64,000 nt of DNA from Rhodospirillaceae bacterium. GTDB lineage: Bacteria > Pseudomonadota > Alphaproteobacteria > UBA6615. The notes below the pieces were generated by a model that saw nothing but the letters and a program-made list of their open reading frames with translations, ran no database searches and had not been told where the DNA came from. Made by a program: the position numbers and the translations under genes. The stretch is from assembly GCA_018702955.1 (NCBI GenBank), contig JABJEK010000066.1, positions 1-64,000 on the forward strand, in the 5' to 3' direction. The stretch's first letter is position 1, and every line of letters starts with the position of its first letter. Positions 52,657 to 61,701 of this stretch are shown here, piece after piece.

Positions 52657-54252
52657 ATGACCTATGATTACATCATTGTCGGTGCCGGAAGTGCCGGCTG
52701 CGTGCTGGCGAACCGGTTGTCGGAATCCGGGCAACACAATGTCCTCCTGCTGGAGGCGGGCGGGCGCGACACCAGCCCGTGGATTCATATCCCTCTGGGC
52801 TATGGCAAGCACTTCACCGATCCGAAGGTGAACTGGCTGTATTCGAACGAGCCTGACCCGGCGGTGGCGGACCGGCGGATTCCTAATCCACGCGGCAAGG
52901 TTCTCGGCGGTTCCAGTTCGATCAACGGGCTCGTTTATGTCCGTGGGCAACGCGAGGACTACGATCTTTGGCGCTAGCTCGGCAATGAAGGCTGGAGCTT
53001 TGATGACGTGTTGCCGTTCTTTCGAAAATCGGAAGATCAGGAGCGCGGCGAGAGCGAGTATCACGGTGCCGGCGGGCCGCTCGGCGTGTCGGATACCCGT
53101 ACACGCCATCCGCTTAGCGATGCCTTTATCGAATCTGCTGTCACCTGCGGTTACCAGCGCACCGATGATTTCAACGGCCCGCAGCATGAGGGTTTCGGCT
53201 ACATGCAGCTGACCGCGCGGAAAGGGCTGCGTTCCAGTACGGCCGTGGCGTTCCTCCGCCCTGCACAAAACCGGAAGAACCTGACGATCGTGACGGAAGC
53301 CCATGCGACGCGGGTGCTGTTCGAGGGCCGCCGCGCGACGGGTGTGGAGTATGAACGCGGGGGCGAGACGATCGTCGCACAGGCGCGCGGCGAGGTGATC
53401 CTTTCCGGCGGGGCGATCAACTCACCGCAGCTCCTGCAACTGTCCGGGGTCGGTCCGGCGCAGCACCTGCGCGATATCGGTGTCGATGTCGTGGCCGATA
53501 TGCCGGATGTTGGCAACAACCTTCAGGATCATTTCAACATCCGGCTGGTCTACCGGTGTAATCAGCCGATCACGCTAAACGATGCGGTGCGGCACCCCCT
53601 GCGCGGCGCGCGTGAAGTGATGAATTATGCACTGCGCCGTCGGGGTTTCTTCGCCATGGGGGCATCGGTGGCGGCCGGTTTCTTCCGGACCGATCCCGCA
53701 CTTGCCACGCCGGACATACAGATCGGGATTACCCTGTTCAGCGCCGAGAAGATCGGCCAGGGGTTGCATCGGTTTCCGGGTATTTCCCTGATCGTGCGGC
53801 TCCTGCGGCCCGAGAGCCAGGGCTCCGTCATGGCCCGCTCGGCAGACCCATATGAGGCGCCGGCGATCCGCCCGAACTTCCTGCACGCGGTGCGCGACGG
53901 AGAGACCATTGCGCGGGGCTGCCAGATGTCGCGCGAGATTGCAGGCGCGCGTCCGCTCGCGGACTTTATCGAGTCCGAGCATATCCCGGGCGAGGCGGTC
54001 GTCTCCGACGCCGACATGCTCGAATATCTGCGCCACAACGGTGCGACCAGCTTCCACCCGGTCGGTACCTGCCGCATGGGCCCTGACGAGCGCGCGGTTG
54101 TCGATGCGAGGCTGCGTGTGCGGGGTTTCGAGGGGCTGCGGGTGGCCGACGCGTCGATCATGCCGAAGATCGTCTCCGGCAACACCAATGCGCCGACGAT
54201 CATGATCGGCGAGAAGGCATCGGCGATGATCCTCGAGGACGCGCGCGGCTAA
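52657..54252 (+). pseudogene. GMC oxidoreductase interrupted by one in-frame TAG
   Basis: Two ORFs in the same frame (52657-52977 and 53008-54252) together form one full-length glucose-methanol-choline flavoenzyme of about 530 residues. The N-terminus has the FAD motif [16 protein letters not shown] and [14 protein letters not shown]; the C-terminus has the catalytic SFHPVGTCRMG and NTNAPTIMIGEKA. The break is TAG at 52975-52977 in YDLWR*LGNEGWSFDDVLPFF, where relatives have glutamine or a similar residue (CAG to TAG, one base). Everything downstream is intact and fits choline/alcohol dehydrogenases. It is a recent nonsense mutation, a sequencing error or a suppressed stop. Confidence 0.85.
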
Positions 54253-54267
54253 CCTGCACACGCGGTG

Positions 54268-55311
54268 TCAGCGGATCATTTCCTGGCGCAGCAGTTCCAG
54301 ATTGTAGGTGTCGGGTGAAATTTCACCGGCGTGTATGCGCCGGGTGATCTCGACGATGGCGTCGTTCATCGGCGATCCGCAGCCATTGGCGCGGCATTCG
54401 TCCGCCACCATCCCGTTGATCATATCGACTTCGCTGTAGCGGCCCTTCATATGATCCTGCAGCACGGTGTTGATCGCGGTCGGCCCGACATCGGCGACGA
54501 TCTTGTCGAGCAGCGTTTCGAGCAAATTGTTGGTGTTCTCCACCTCTTCCGGCTTGAGGCCGTAGACGGGAACCGGCTTGTAACCAAGGAATTGTCCGGC
54601 TGCCAACGCCTCCTCGCCGGACTTGAGGCACACGGCCCGCGCCGTGGCGGCGTATTCGGGGCCATTGTCCTGGAACAGCTGGGCGTTCGTCGCGTTGCAG
54701 ATCGCCTTGATGCCCATCGACATCGTGTTGGTGATGAGCTTCATCCATTTGGCCGAAATGACGTCCTCGCTGATGTCCACCCGACCGGCATGGGCAAGCA
54801 ATTCCGCGACTTCCTCGACGCGGTCTGCGTGGGCCGGGTCGAATGCACCGACGCCGAACCAGGTGCGCGCGGTCTCTGTGTTGCGCTTGATCTCGGCCGG
54901 ATCGAACAGTTGCGAGGACAATTCGACCACGCAGCCCACAGTGCGTTCCGGCCCGACGATCTCCGCGATCATCTCCGCAGTCATGCAGTTCTGAACCGCC
55001 ACGAGCAGCCCGTCCTCGGCCAGGTAGGGGCGGATGAACTCGGTCAGCCAGCGCGAATCGTAGGCCTTCGCCGTCAGCAGAACGATGTCGAAGGGCTCGG
55101 TCAGTGTGGCGACGTCGCAAAGGTGGATCGCGTTGACCGGCGTGGTGGTCGTCCCGTCCCGGGTCTCGATGGTGACGCCGTTCGCCCGCATGGCTTCTAC
55201 ATGGGCGGGCCAATGGTCGATCATCGTCACATCGAGGCCGGCCGCGGTCAGGTCGGCGCCGATACAGCTCCCGTTGGCGCCAGTCGAGAGGACGGCGATA
55301 CGTTTGTTCAT
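54268..55311 (-). CDS. 2-dehydropantoate 2-reductase family protein (PanE/ApbA-like)
   Basis: A 347-residue protein from MNKRIAVLST. The NADP motif is STGANGSCIGADL, and ketopantoate-reductase domains follow: VLLTAKAYDS, then AKWMKLITNTM near residue 195 with the lysine of the family's catalytic helix. Because the N-terminal glycine motif is atypical and the C-terminus is long, it may reduce another 2-keto acid. It begins 25 nt after the MetE-like gene, same strand. Confidence 0.82.
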   Translation of the reverse strand: MNKRIAVLSTGANGSCIGADLTAAGLDVTMIDHWPAHVEAMRANGVTIETRDGTTTTPVNAIHLCDVATLTEPFDIVLLTAKAYDSRWLTEFIRPYLAEDGLLVAVQNCMTAEMIAEIVGPERTVGCVVELSSQLFDPAEIKRNTETARTWFGVGAFDPAHADRVEEVAELLAHAGRVDISEDVISAKWMKLITNTMSMGIKAICNATNAQLFQDNGPEYAATARAVCLKSGEEALAAGQFLGYKPVPVYGLKPEEVENTNNLLETLLDKIVADVGPTAINTVLQDHMKGRYSEVDMINGMVADECRANGCGSPMNDAIVEITRRIHAGEISPDTYNLELLRQEMIR

Positions 55312-55336
55312 AGCGATCGAGCCTTGGTCGGAGTTG

Positions 55337-56491
55337 TTACCAGAGACGTTCCGTGGCCATACGCGCACCCTCGGCCATGGCGCGGAACTTGCCCAAAACA
55401 ACCGATGGAAACACGCCCTTGCGGCCGGCATAGGTGCCAAATCCGCAGTCGCTGCCGGCCAGCACCCGCTCGCGCCCGACGATATCGGCATACTGGCAAA
55501 TCCGCTGAGCGATCAGTTGCGGGTGTTCCACGAAGTTGCTGGTTGAATCGATCACGCCGGGGATGAGCACCTTATCGTCGGGAACCCCGGCGTCCTTGAG
55601 GTCTTCCCACTCATGCGCGTGGCGCGGATTGGCGCCCTCGAACAGGATCCCTTGCGGTCGCGCTTTCGCCAGCACCCCGAGGAGCTTTTTCAACGGGATG
55701 TCGTGGGTGTGGGGCCCCGGATAATTCAGCCAGCAGATATGCATCCGCATGGCTTCGGGCGGGATGTCGCTGGTCGCCGCGTTGAGGGCCTCGACGCTCT
55801 TCTCCGCATCGGCCAGGAACTCGGCCTCGTCCATCGCCTGATAGTCGGTGTGGCGCGCGCCGGCCAGATCGGGGCAATCGAGTTGCAGGACGATGCCGGC
55901 CTCGTGGATCGCGTTGTATTCCGGGCGCATCGCCTCGATTAGATCCTCGCGATAGGCGTCACGATCCGGGTAGTAGCGGTTGGGCACGTAGGTCGACAGG
56001 CAACCCGGCGAGACCGTGTTCATGAAGATGTCGGTCGGCTCGGCCGCGCTGGCCGCCGCCTTCAGGTTCGCGATGTCCCGGTCGAGTGGGCCATGGTCGG
56101 CATAGGACACCGGCCCTTCGCACACGGTCGCCTTCATAAGCTCGGTGCCGCCGTTGCCGAACGCCTCCTTCATTTCCGGAAAGTCGTTGAAGTCAGCGGG
56201 TGCCGGCCGGCCCGGTACGCCGGTACCGTCGGTCGCCTCGAGTCCGGCCAGACGGTGGCGGGCATAGACGTGATACGAGATTTTGCTCATCTCGCCGTCA
56301 CATGCGACGTCGATGCCGGCCTCGACCTGATCGGCCACCACGTTCTTGACCGCCTCGGCCGTGCGGGCATGCAGCGCCGCGACATCGACCGCTTCTCCGC
56401 GGTCTTCCATGCGAAGCAGCTCGAGCAGGTCCTCGGGGCGCGGCAGGCTGCCAACATGTGTCGTGAGAATTCGATCGGTGCTGAGTTTCAT
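55337..56491 (-). CDS. MetE C-terminal-like cobalamin-independent methyltransferase
   Basis: A 384-residue protein corresponding to the catalytic C-terminal barrel of MetE only. The zinc site is complete: HxC in MHICWLNYPG near residue 250, glutamate in ILFEGANPRH, and cysteine in GSDCGFGT near residue 350. Entry motif TTHVGSLPRP is present. Short MetE forms transfer methyl groups between a small donor and a thiol, as in archaeal core-MetE or alkyl-thiol methyltransferases. AAGGA ribosome binding site. In operon with the PanE-like gene. Confidence 0.85.
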   Translation of the reverse strand: MKLSTDRILTTHVGSLPRPEDLLELLRMEDRGEAVDVAALHARTAEAVKNVVADQVEAGIDVACDGEMSKISYHVYARHRLAGLEATDGTGVPGRPAPADFNDFPEMKEAFGNGGTELMKATVCEGPVSYADHGPLDRDIANLKAAASAAEPTDIFMNTVSPGCLSTYVPNRYYPDRDAYREDLIEAMRPEYNAIHEAGIVLQLDCPDLAGARHTDYQAMDEAEFLADAEKSVEALNAATSDIPPEAMRMHICWLNYPGPHTHDIPLKKLLGVLAKARPQGILFEGANPRHAHEWEDLKDAGVPDDKVLIPGVIDSTSNFVEHPQLIAQRICQYADIVGRERVLAGSDCGFGTYAGRKGVFPSVVLGKFRAMAEGARMATERLW

Positions 56492-56650
56492 TGTGTTTGT
56501 TCCTTGGGACTATCCGGTGGTCGGCGACATGCCCAGTGTCGCGGCATATGAGTGCGTGCGCAAGACAAGGTCGATCGAGCAAGATACTGGATTGCCGCCA
56601 AATTCAATCCCGGTTTGTTGTTCTTCGTGGGCCCGGATAGGATGCCGACC

Positions 56651-58393
56651 ATGGAACGTCGCCTTGCCGCAATTCTCGCCGCCGATATGGTGGGATTCAG
56701 CCGTCAGATGCAGGAAGACGAGGTCCGTACTCTCGAGAATCTCAACCTTGTCCGTACCATGATCGTGGACCCGGAAGTCGCCACTCACCGGGGTCGCATA
56801 TTCAAGAATACGGGCGATGGGTTTTTGGCGGAATTTGCCAGTGCCGTTGATGCGCTCAACTGCGCGCGCGCCATCCAGGAGGCGATTGGCCTGCACAACC
56901 AGCCGGAAATACCCGGTGAGCAGGTGGTCTTCCGGATGGGTATGAACATCGGCGATATCATCCTGGAAAATGACGACGTATTTGGCGATGGCGTGAATAT
57001 CGCGGCACGGCTGGAGCCGCTCGCACCGCCCGGGGGTATCGTTGTCGCGGATACGGTCCACGACCAGCTCTGGAACAAGGCCGATTTCGGGTTCGAGCCA
57101 CTCGGGAGCAAACAGCTCAAGAACATCACCGATCCTGTCGAAGTCTATCTCGTCGTGGCGGAGCAGGCTGCCGAGCCTCGTCGCAACCGGCCCCTTGCGG
57201 CTGCGTCGTCGAAGGAAGACGTTCCGGTTCTGGCGATTTTGCCGTTCGAGAATATGAGTGCAGACGCGGATCAGGAATTCCTGGCCGATGGCCTCGCCGA
57301 AGACCTCATCTCCAGCCTATCGCAGATCGGCCATCTCGCCGTGTCGCCACGCAGTTCCGCCTTCACTTTCAAGGGCCGGGCGGCGACGGTGGAGGAGATC
57401 GGCCAGGAACTCGGGGCGCGGTATATCGTGACCGGCAGCCTGCGCAAATCTGCCGATCGGATTCGTGTGTCCGTGCAGCTCGCCGATGCGCAAACTGGCA
57501 ACCACATGTGGTCGAACCGGTATGACCGCATGCTCGACGATATTTTCGCGGTCCAGGACGAGATTACCCTCACCGTGGCCACCGCGCTCCAGGTCAAGTT
57601 GACCGAAGGCGAGCAGGCCTTGCTGCGCTATACGTCGACGAACAATGTCGAGGCCTGGACGCAGTTCATCCGCGGTCTCAGCCATTTCCGGACCGTGAAT
57701 GCGGAGTCTTATCGTCACGCTCGCGCCTGCTTCGAGCGGGCCCGGGAGCATGATCCCGATTCCGCGCAGATCGTCGCCATGCTGGCCTGCACCCTCGCGA
57801 TCGAAGGGCGATTCCACTGGGGCGCGGACCGCGACGACACGTTGCAACAGGCGAAAGAATTTGCAGACCAGGCGTTAAGAATCGATCCGAAGAACGCTGA
57901 TGCTTGGGCAGCGCTGGGTTACTGGCATATGGCGTATATGCGGTTGGAGGAATCGGTCGCCGCCTATGGCCGGGCCGCTGATCTTGAACCCGAACATGCG
58001 GACCTTCGGGCGTTGTATGCGCTGGCTCTTACTTTTGCGGAACGCCCGGAAGAGGCGATCCGCGAAGTGCGGTCGGCCATCCGGCTGAACCCGCTAGGCC
58101 CCGGTTGGTATTTCGGAATTCTGGGCCACGCGTTTCGGTATGCCGGCCGATACGACGAGGCGCTCGCGGTTTTATCGGATTATAACGACCGGAGCACCGG
58201 CTTCGGCCTCGTCGATATGGTCCTGACCTGTGCCGACATGGGAGACATGGAAAGCGCGCGGACCCACGGCGTGAACCTCCTTGCAGCCCGCCCCGAATTC
58301 ACCGTGGATAATTGGGCGCTGACCCAGAACTGTCTGGACCCTGACCGGCTGGCGCGCGACCGGGCCAGCCTTGTGGGCGCCGGCCTGCCTTGA
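56651..58393 (+). CDS. Class III adenylate/guanylate cyclase with TolB-like and TPR regions
   Basis: About 580 residues from MERRLAAILAAD. The cyclase domain keeps both metal aspartates (ILAADMVGFS, NTGDGFLAEF), the substrate-choice lysine (IFKNTGD) and the catalytic Asn/Arg pair (VNIAARLEPLA), so it should be active. A middle segment (ILPFENMSADADQEFLADGLAEDLI) is TolB/FlgO-like and is followed by about six TPR-like helices (GRAADLEPEHADLRALYAL). No membrane helix or HAMP is seen, so signal input is probably protein-protein contact. ATG 56642 is an alternative start. Confidence 0.88.
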   Translation: MERRLAAILAADMVGFSRQMQEDEVRTLENLNLVRTMIVDPEVATHRGRIFKNTGDGFLAEFASAVDALNCARAIQEAIGLHNQPEIPGEQVVFRMGMNIGDIILENDDVFGDGVNIAARLEPLAPPGGIVVADTVHDQLWNKADFGFEPLGSKQLKNITDPVEVYLVVAEQAAEPRRNRPLAAASSKEDVPVLAILPFENMSADADQEFLADGLAEDLISSLSQIGHLAVSPRSSAFTFKGRAATVEEIGQELGARYIVTGSLRKSADRIRVSVQLADAQTGNHMWSNRYDRMLDDIFAVQDEITLTVATALQVKLTEGEQALLRYTSTNNVEAWTQFIRGLSHFRTVNAESYRHARACFERAREHDPDSAQIVAMLACTLAIEGRFHWGADRDDTLQQAKEFADQALRIDPKNADAWAALGYWHMAYMRLEESVAAYGRAADLEPEHADLRALYALALTFAERPEEAIREVRSAIRLNPLGPGWYFGILGHAFRYAGRYDEALAVLSDYNDRSTGFGLVDMVLTCADMGDMESARTHGVNLLAARPEFTVDNWALTQNCLDPDRLARDRASLVGAGLP

Positions 58394-58437
58394 TCGCATA
58401 GTCGGAACTGCGACCGCGCTGGGAGCCGTTCTTTCGG

Positions 58438-59463
58438 CTACTTGTTCTTGTTGTACACGCCGAACGTGTTGCTCATGTACCAGCCGAACCATTCCCGATA
58501 GGTCTGGACGGGGTATTTGGGCGGGTTGTCCGGCGTGGTGCATGTCGCCAGCGTTTCGTTGCGCGCCTCGAAGTCCGGATTGACGAATACGGGGATGGCA
58601 TAGCGGTCGTTTTCCAGAGGCGGCACCACCCGGTGGGTGGTGGCCCGGAAGCGGTCATTCGTCCAGCGAGTCGCGAACTGGCCGAGATTTAAGACCATCG
58701 CGTCGTCCGGCATCACCGGCCAGAACCAGTTTCCGTCTTCATCCAGGACCTGCAGGCCTTCTTCCTCGGCAGGGGGCAGGAAGGTCATGAAGCCGGTATC
58801 GCGATGCGCGTGGATGCCCATTTCGGCATCCTGATGTTCGGGCAGGGGCGGATAGGTGGCATTGCGGAAGTAAGTGTAGGGGGTGACGAAGTGTGGCGCG
58901 AAATAGTCCGCGGGCAGTTCGAGCGACAGGGCCCATATGGGCAGCAGCTTCTTGCCGAGATCCGTCACCGAATCCATGTAGGCGAGGGTCGTTTCGCGAA
59001 ATCCGGGGACAGTATCTTCGGGCAGCCACTGATTTGGGCCGTAGAACTGAGTGTCGGCGATGACCTGGGGATGGTCGGCCGGATATTGGGTGGCGGTGAA
59101 AATCGCCTGGGTGATCGACGGCTTGCGGTTGTCTTCCATCTCGCCGGTCTCGAGATAGTCCGTGCGGATACCCATATAGCCGCGATGGTCAGTGTTCAGC
59201 GGGACGGTCTGTTTCAAATCTTCCGGCAGATCATGGAACTGCTTGGCCGCGGCGAACATGGCGGCGATCAGCTCCTGGGGAACACCGTGATTGACGATGC
59301 ACATGAAGCCGATCGTCTCCCACACCTCGCGCCACTGATCCGCGAGTTTTGCCGGTGCATCGGGGTCGCCGGCGATGACATCGGCGACGTCGATAACCGG
59401 TAGTTCGCGGCGGGGCACGTCGCGAGCGGTGCGGCTGGCAGCGGATTGGGTGATGATGTTCAT
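58438..59463 (-). CDS. Isopenicillin N synthase-like 2OG/Fe(II) oxygenase, copy B
   Basis: A 341-residue non-heme iron oxygenase with the DIOX_N-like segment LPVIDVADVIAG, facial triad HAHRDTGFMTFLP near residue 217 and distal histidine in RATTHRV, and arginine in NDRYAIPVF. It shares family, length and motif order with the oxygenase at 47788-48822, including the C-terminal CTTPDNPPKYPVQTYREW block. Substrate unknown. It converges with the cyclase gene (44-nt gap). Confidence 0.88.
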   Translation of the reverse strand: MNIITQSAASRTARDVPRRELPVIDVADVIAGDPDAPAKLADQWREVWETIGFMCIVNHGVPQELIAAMFAAAKQFHDLPEDLKQTVPLNTDHRGYMGIRTDYLETGEMEDNRKPSITQAIFTATQYPADHPQVIADTQFYGPNQWLPEDTVPGFRETTLAYMDSVTDLGKKLLPIWALSLELPADYFAPHFVTPYTYFRNATYPPLPEHQDAEMGIHAHRDTGFMTFLPPAEEEGLQVLDEDGNWFWPVMPDDAMVLNLGQFATRWTNDRFRATTHRVVPPLENDRYAIPVFVNPDFEARNETLATCTTPDNPPKYPVQTYREWFGWYMSNTFGVYNKNK

Positions 59464-59568
59464 GTCGCTCTCCCCATTGTCAGGTTATCGGCCGACCAGT
59501 GCCGATAACGTCATGACCTTATGAGGAGAAAGAAGACGAGTCCACGCCGCGCAGGCTTTGCCAATCCG

Positions 59569-60591
59569 TCAGGCGTCAGGCGGCTCCGCGTACCACGGCT
59601 CCGTTCGAGCCGGCTGCAGGATGATCTTGCCCGTCACCACACCCTCGTCGATCAGTTTATGCGCCTCGACAGCCGAGCTAAGTGGCAGCTCGGCGAAGAT
59701 TGCCGGTTTGATCCGGCCGTCCTGGATCATCGCCATGAGCAGGGCGAAATGCTCGCCTGAAACCTCTGGTTGATGATCATAGGCGTGGACGGAGAAGAGG
59801 CGGACCGCCGGGCTGCGCGCAAATCGATCGCGCTGGGCGCGGAATACCGTGTCGGGTGGATAGCCGTCGATGAGGCCATACATGACCAGCATTCCAACGG
59901 GGGCCAGCAGGTCGAGGTGACCGGCAAAACCCGCGCCGGCCACCGGATCAATAAACAGGTCGACGCCGCGGCCATCGGTGATTTCCATGATCCGGTCGGT
60001 CAGGTCCTCGCTGCCGGTTTCGATCACATGATCCGCGCCTTGAGCGGCCACGAACGCTGCCTTGGAGGGGCTGCGCGCCAGGCCGATCGTCGTCGCGTCC
60101 GCGGCGTTCGCCAGTTGCAAAAGCGCGCTGCCGACCCCGCCCGCTGCTCCGACGATTGCCACGGTGTCACCGGCGCGCAGCCGCGCGGCCGCATGGAGAA
60201 TGCACCAGGCAACCCGGTAGTTTTGCAGGCAGCTCACGGCGGCAAGGTCGATCCCGTCGGGACACGGGAACACCCAATCTGCGTCGATGGCCAGATATTC
60301 CGCATAACAGCTTCGGTTCTGGATCGCGGACGCGAAGACCGGGTCGCCTTCGTGCAGCCCGGTTACGCCAGCACCCAGGGCGGCGATGGTGCCGCTCATC
60401 TCGAGCCCCGGAATGGTGGGTAGGTCCGGCATCCACGGATAACGGCCCGTGCGCACCAGCTGGTCGGGAATGCCCGTGCCAATCGAATGGGCCTCGACGA
60501 GGACCTGTCCCGGCCCCGGCTCGGGTGTCGGCACGTCATCAAGCTGCAGGACCTCAGGGCCGCCAGTGGAATGCAGTCGGATCGCTTTCAT
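59569..60591 (-). CDS. MDR-family zinc-independent oxidoreductase (quinone oxidoreductase-like)
   Basis: A 340-residue medium-chain reductase: MKAIRLHSTGGPEVLQLDDVPTP N-terminus, GLEMSGTIAALG, and NADP-binding VAIVGAAGGVGSALLQLA near residue 145. No zinc-lobe cysteine cluster is visible. It probably reduces a quinone or enone with NADPH. CAGGA ribosome binding site. First in a rightward list of three MDR genes on the minus strand; the next gene upstream ends 72 nt away. Confidence 0.86.
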   Translation of the reverse strand: MKAIRLHSTGGPEVLQLDDVPTPEPGPGQVLVEAHSIGTGIPDQLVRTGRYPWMPDLPTIPGLEMSGTIAALGAGVTGLHEGDPVFASAIQNRSCYAEYLAIDADWVFPCPDGIDLAAVSCLQNYRVAWCILHAAARLRAGDTVAIVGAAGGVGSALLQLANAADATTIGLARSPSKAAFVAAQGADHVIETGSEDLTDRIMEITDGRGVDLFIDPVAGAGFAGHLDLLAPVGMLVMYGLIDGYPPDTVFRAQRDRFARSPAVRLFSVHAYDHQPEVSGEHFALLMAMIQDGRIKPAIFAELPLSSAVEAHKLIDEGVVTGKIILQPARTEPWYAEPPDA

Positions 60592-60663
60592 GTTTCGATT
60601 TCCTGGTTGCGTATTCCCGGTTTTGCTTGCCGATCATATCCGATTGCCGACACCAGGTCGTAG

Positions 60664-61677
60664 CTAGTCGACGTGGACAAGAAGTTTGCCGTTGTTCCGG
60701 CCCTCGTACAGCATCTTGATCGCGCCGGGGGCGGCATCTGCGCCGTCGAGGATATGTTCATTGCGCGCCAGTTTTCCTTCGCGCACCCAGCCCGCGAGAT
60801 GTTCGATGGCCTCGCCAAACCGCGGCTTGTAGTCGAGGATGAGAAGGCCCTGCATGCGCGCCCGTGCCACCATCAACTGGCGATGCACGCGCGGGCCGAC
60901 CGGCAATGGGTCCCAGTCGGTGATAGCGACGGTGCCGCAGATCGTGATCCGCGCGCCGATCGCCAGCTGGGTCATGACCGCATCGGTGATCGGGCCGCTC
61001 GTGTTGTCGAAGTAGCAATCGATGCCGTCCGGGCAGGCTGCCTTGAGTGCGCCGGTCACGTCTTCGGCGCGATAGTTGATTGCCACGTCGTATCCCAGGC
61101 TGTTTGTGCAAAGCGCTGCCTTCTCGGCGCTTCCCGTGATCCCGACTGTCCGGCAGCCCATGATCTTGGCGATCTGGCCCACCGCCGAGCCGACGGCTCC
61201 CGCGGCCGTCGAGACCACGACGGTCTCGCCTGCCTTCGGTTCACAGCCGTCCGTTAGTCCGAAATAGGCGGTGACGCCGTTCAGCCCGAGCACGCCCAGC
61301 GCGAGCGAGACGGGCAGGTCCGTCTCCTCGACCTTGCGGTCGACGTTGCTGCCGTCGCTCACCGCATAGCGCTGCCAGCCAAACATGCCCGATACGACCT
61401 CGCCCTCGGCATAGTCGGCGTGTCGGGACGCAACGACCGTCCCGACCGCGAAGGAGCGCATGACGGCGCCGATCTCGACCGGCGGCAGATAGTTCGGCGC
61501 GTCATTCACCCAGCCGCGCATGGCAGGGTCGACCGACCAATACTCTGTCTTCACCAGGAACTCACCGTCCGCGATCTCGGGCACATCGGCGTCTTCGACG
61601 GTGAAGTGATCCGCCTCCGGTACGCCCTTCGGACGGCTGGACAGAAGGACACGTCGGTTCGTTAGCTGCGAGCTCAT
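60664..61677 (-). CDS. MDR-family NADP-dependent reductase (leukotriene B4 12-hydroxydehydrogenase/CurA-like)
   Basis: A 337-residue MDR protein from MSSQLTNRRVLLSSRPKG, with YWSVDPAMRGWVNDAPNY near residue 47 and NADP motif VVVSTAAGAVGSAVGQIAK near residue 148. The DWDPLPVGPRVHRQL and FGEAIEHLAGWVREGKL segments typify the alkenal/one reductase group (CurA, PTGR1), which reduces alpha,beta-unsaturated carbonyls. It follows the MDR gene at 61702 with a 24-nt gap. Confidence 0.88.
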   Translation of the reverse strand: MSSQLTNRRVLLSSRPKGVPEADHFTVEDADVPEIADGEFLVKTEYWSVDPAMRGWVNDAPNYLPPVEIGAVMRSFAVGTVVASRHADYAEGEVVSGMFGWQRYAVSDGSNVDRKVEETDLPVSLALGVLGLNGVTAYFGLTDGCEPKAGETVVVSTAAGAVGSAVGQIAKIMGCRTVGITGSAEKAALCTNSLGYDVAINYRAEDVTGALKAACPDGIDCYFDNTSGPITDAVMTQLAIGARITICGTVAITDWDPLPVGPRVHRQLMVARARMQGLLILDYKPRFGEAIEHLAGWVREGKLARNEHILDGADAAPGAIKMLYEGRNNGKLLVHVD

Positions 61678-61701
61678 TGCTGGGTTTCCATTCGCACGGT
61701 G

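Noticed and set aside
52555-53304. Upstream extension of the RidA-like ORF
   Set aside because: It is antisense to the GMC gene and unrelated to RidA; the ATG at 52554 has a ribosome binding site.
54331-55566. 411-codon plus-strand ORF
   Set aside because: Antisense to the PanE-like gene, whose motifs and operon position are convincing.
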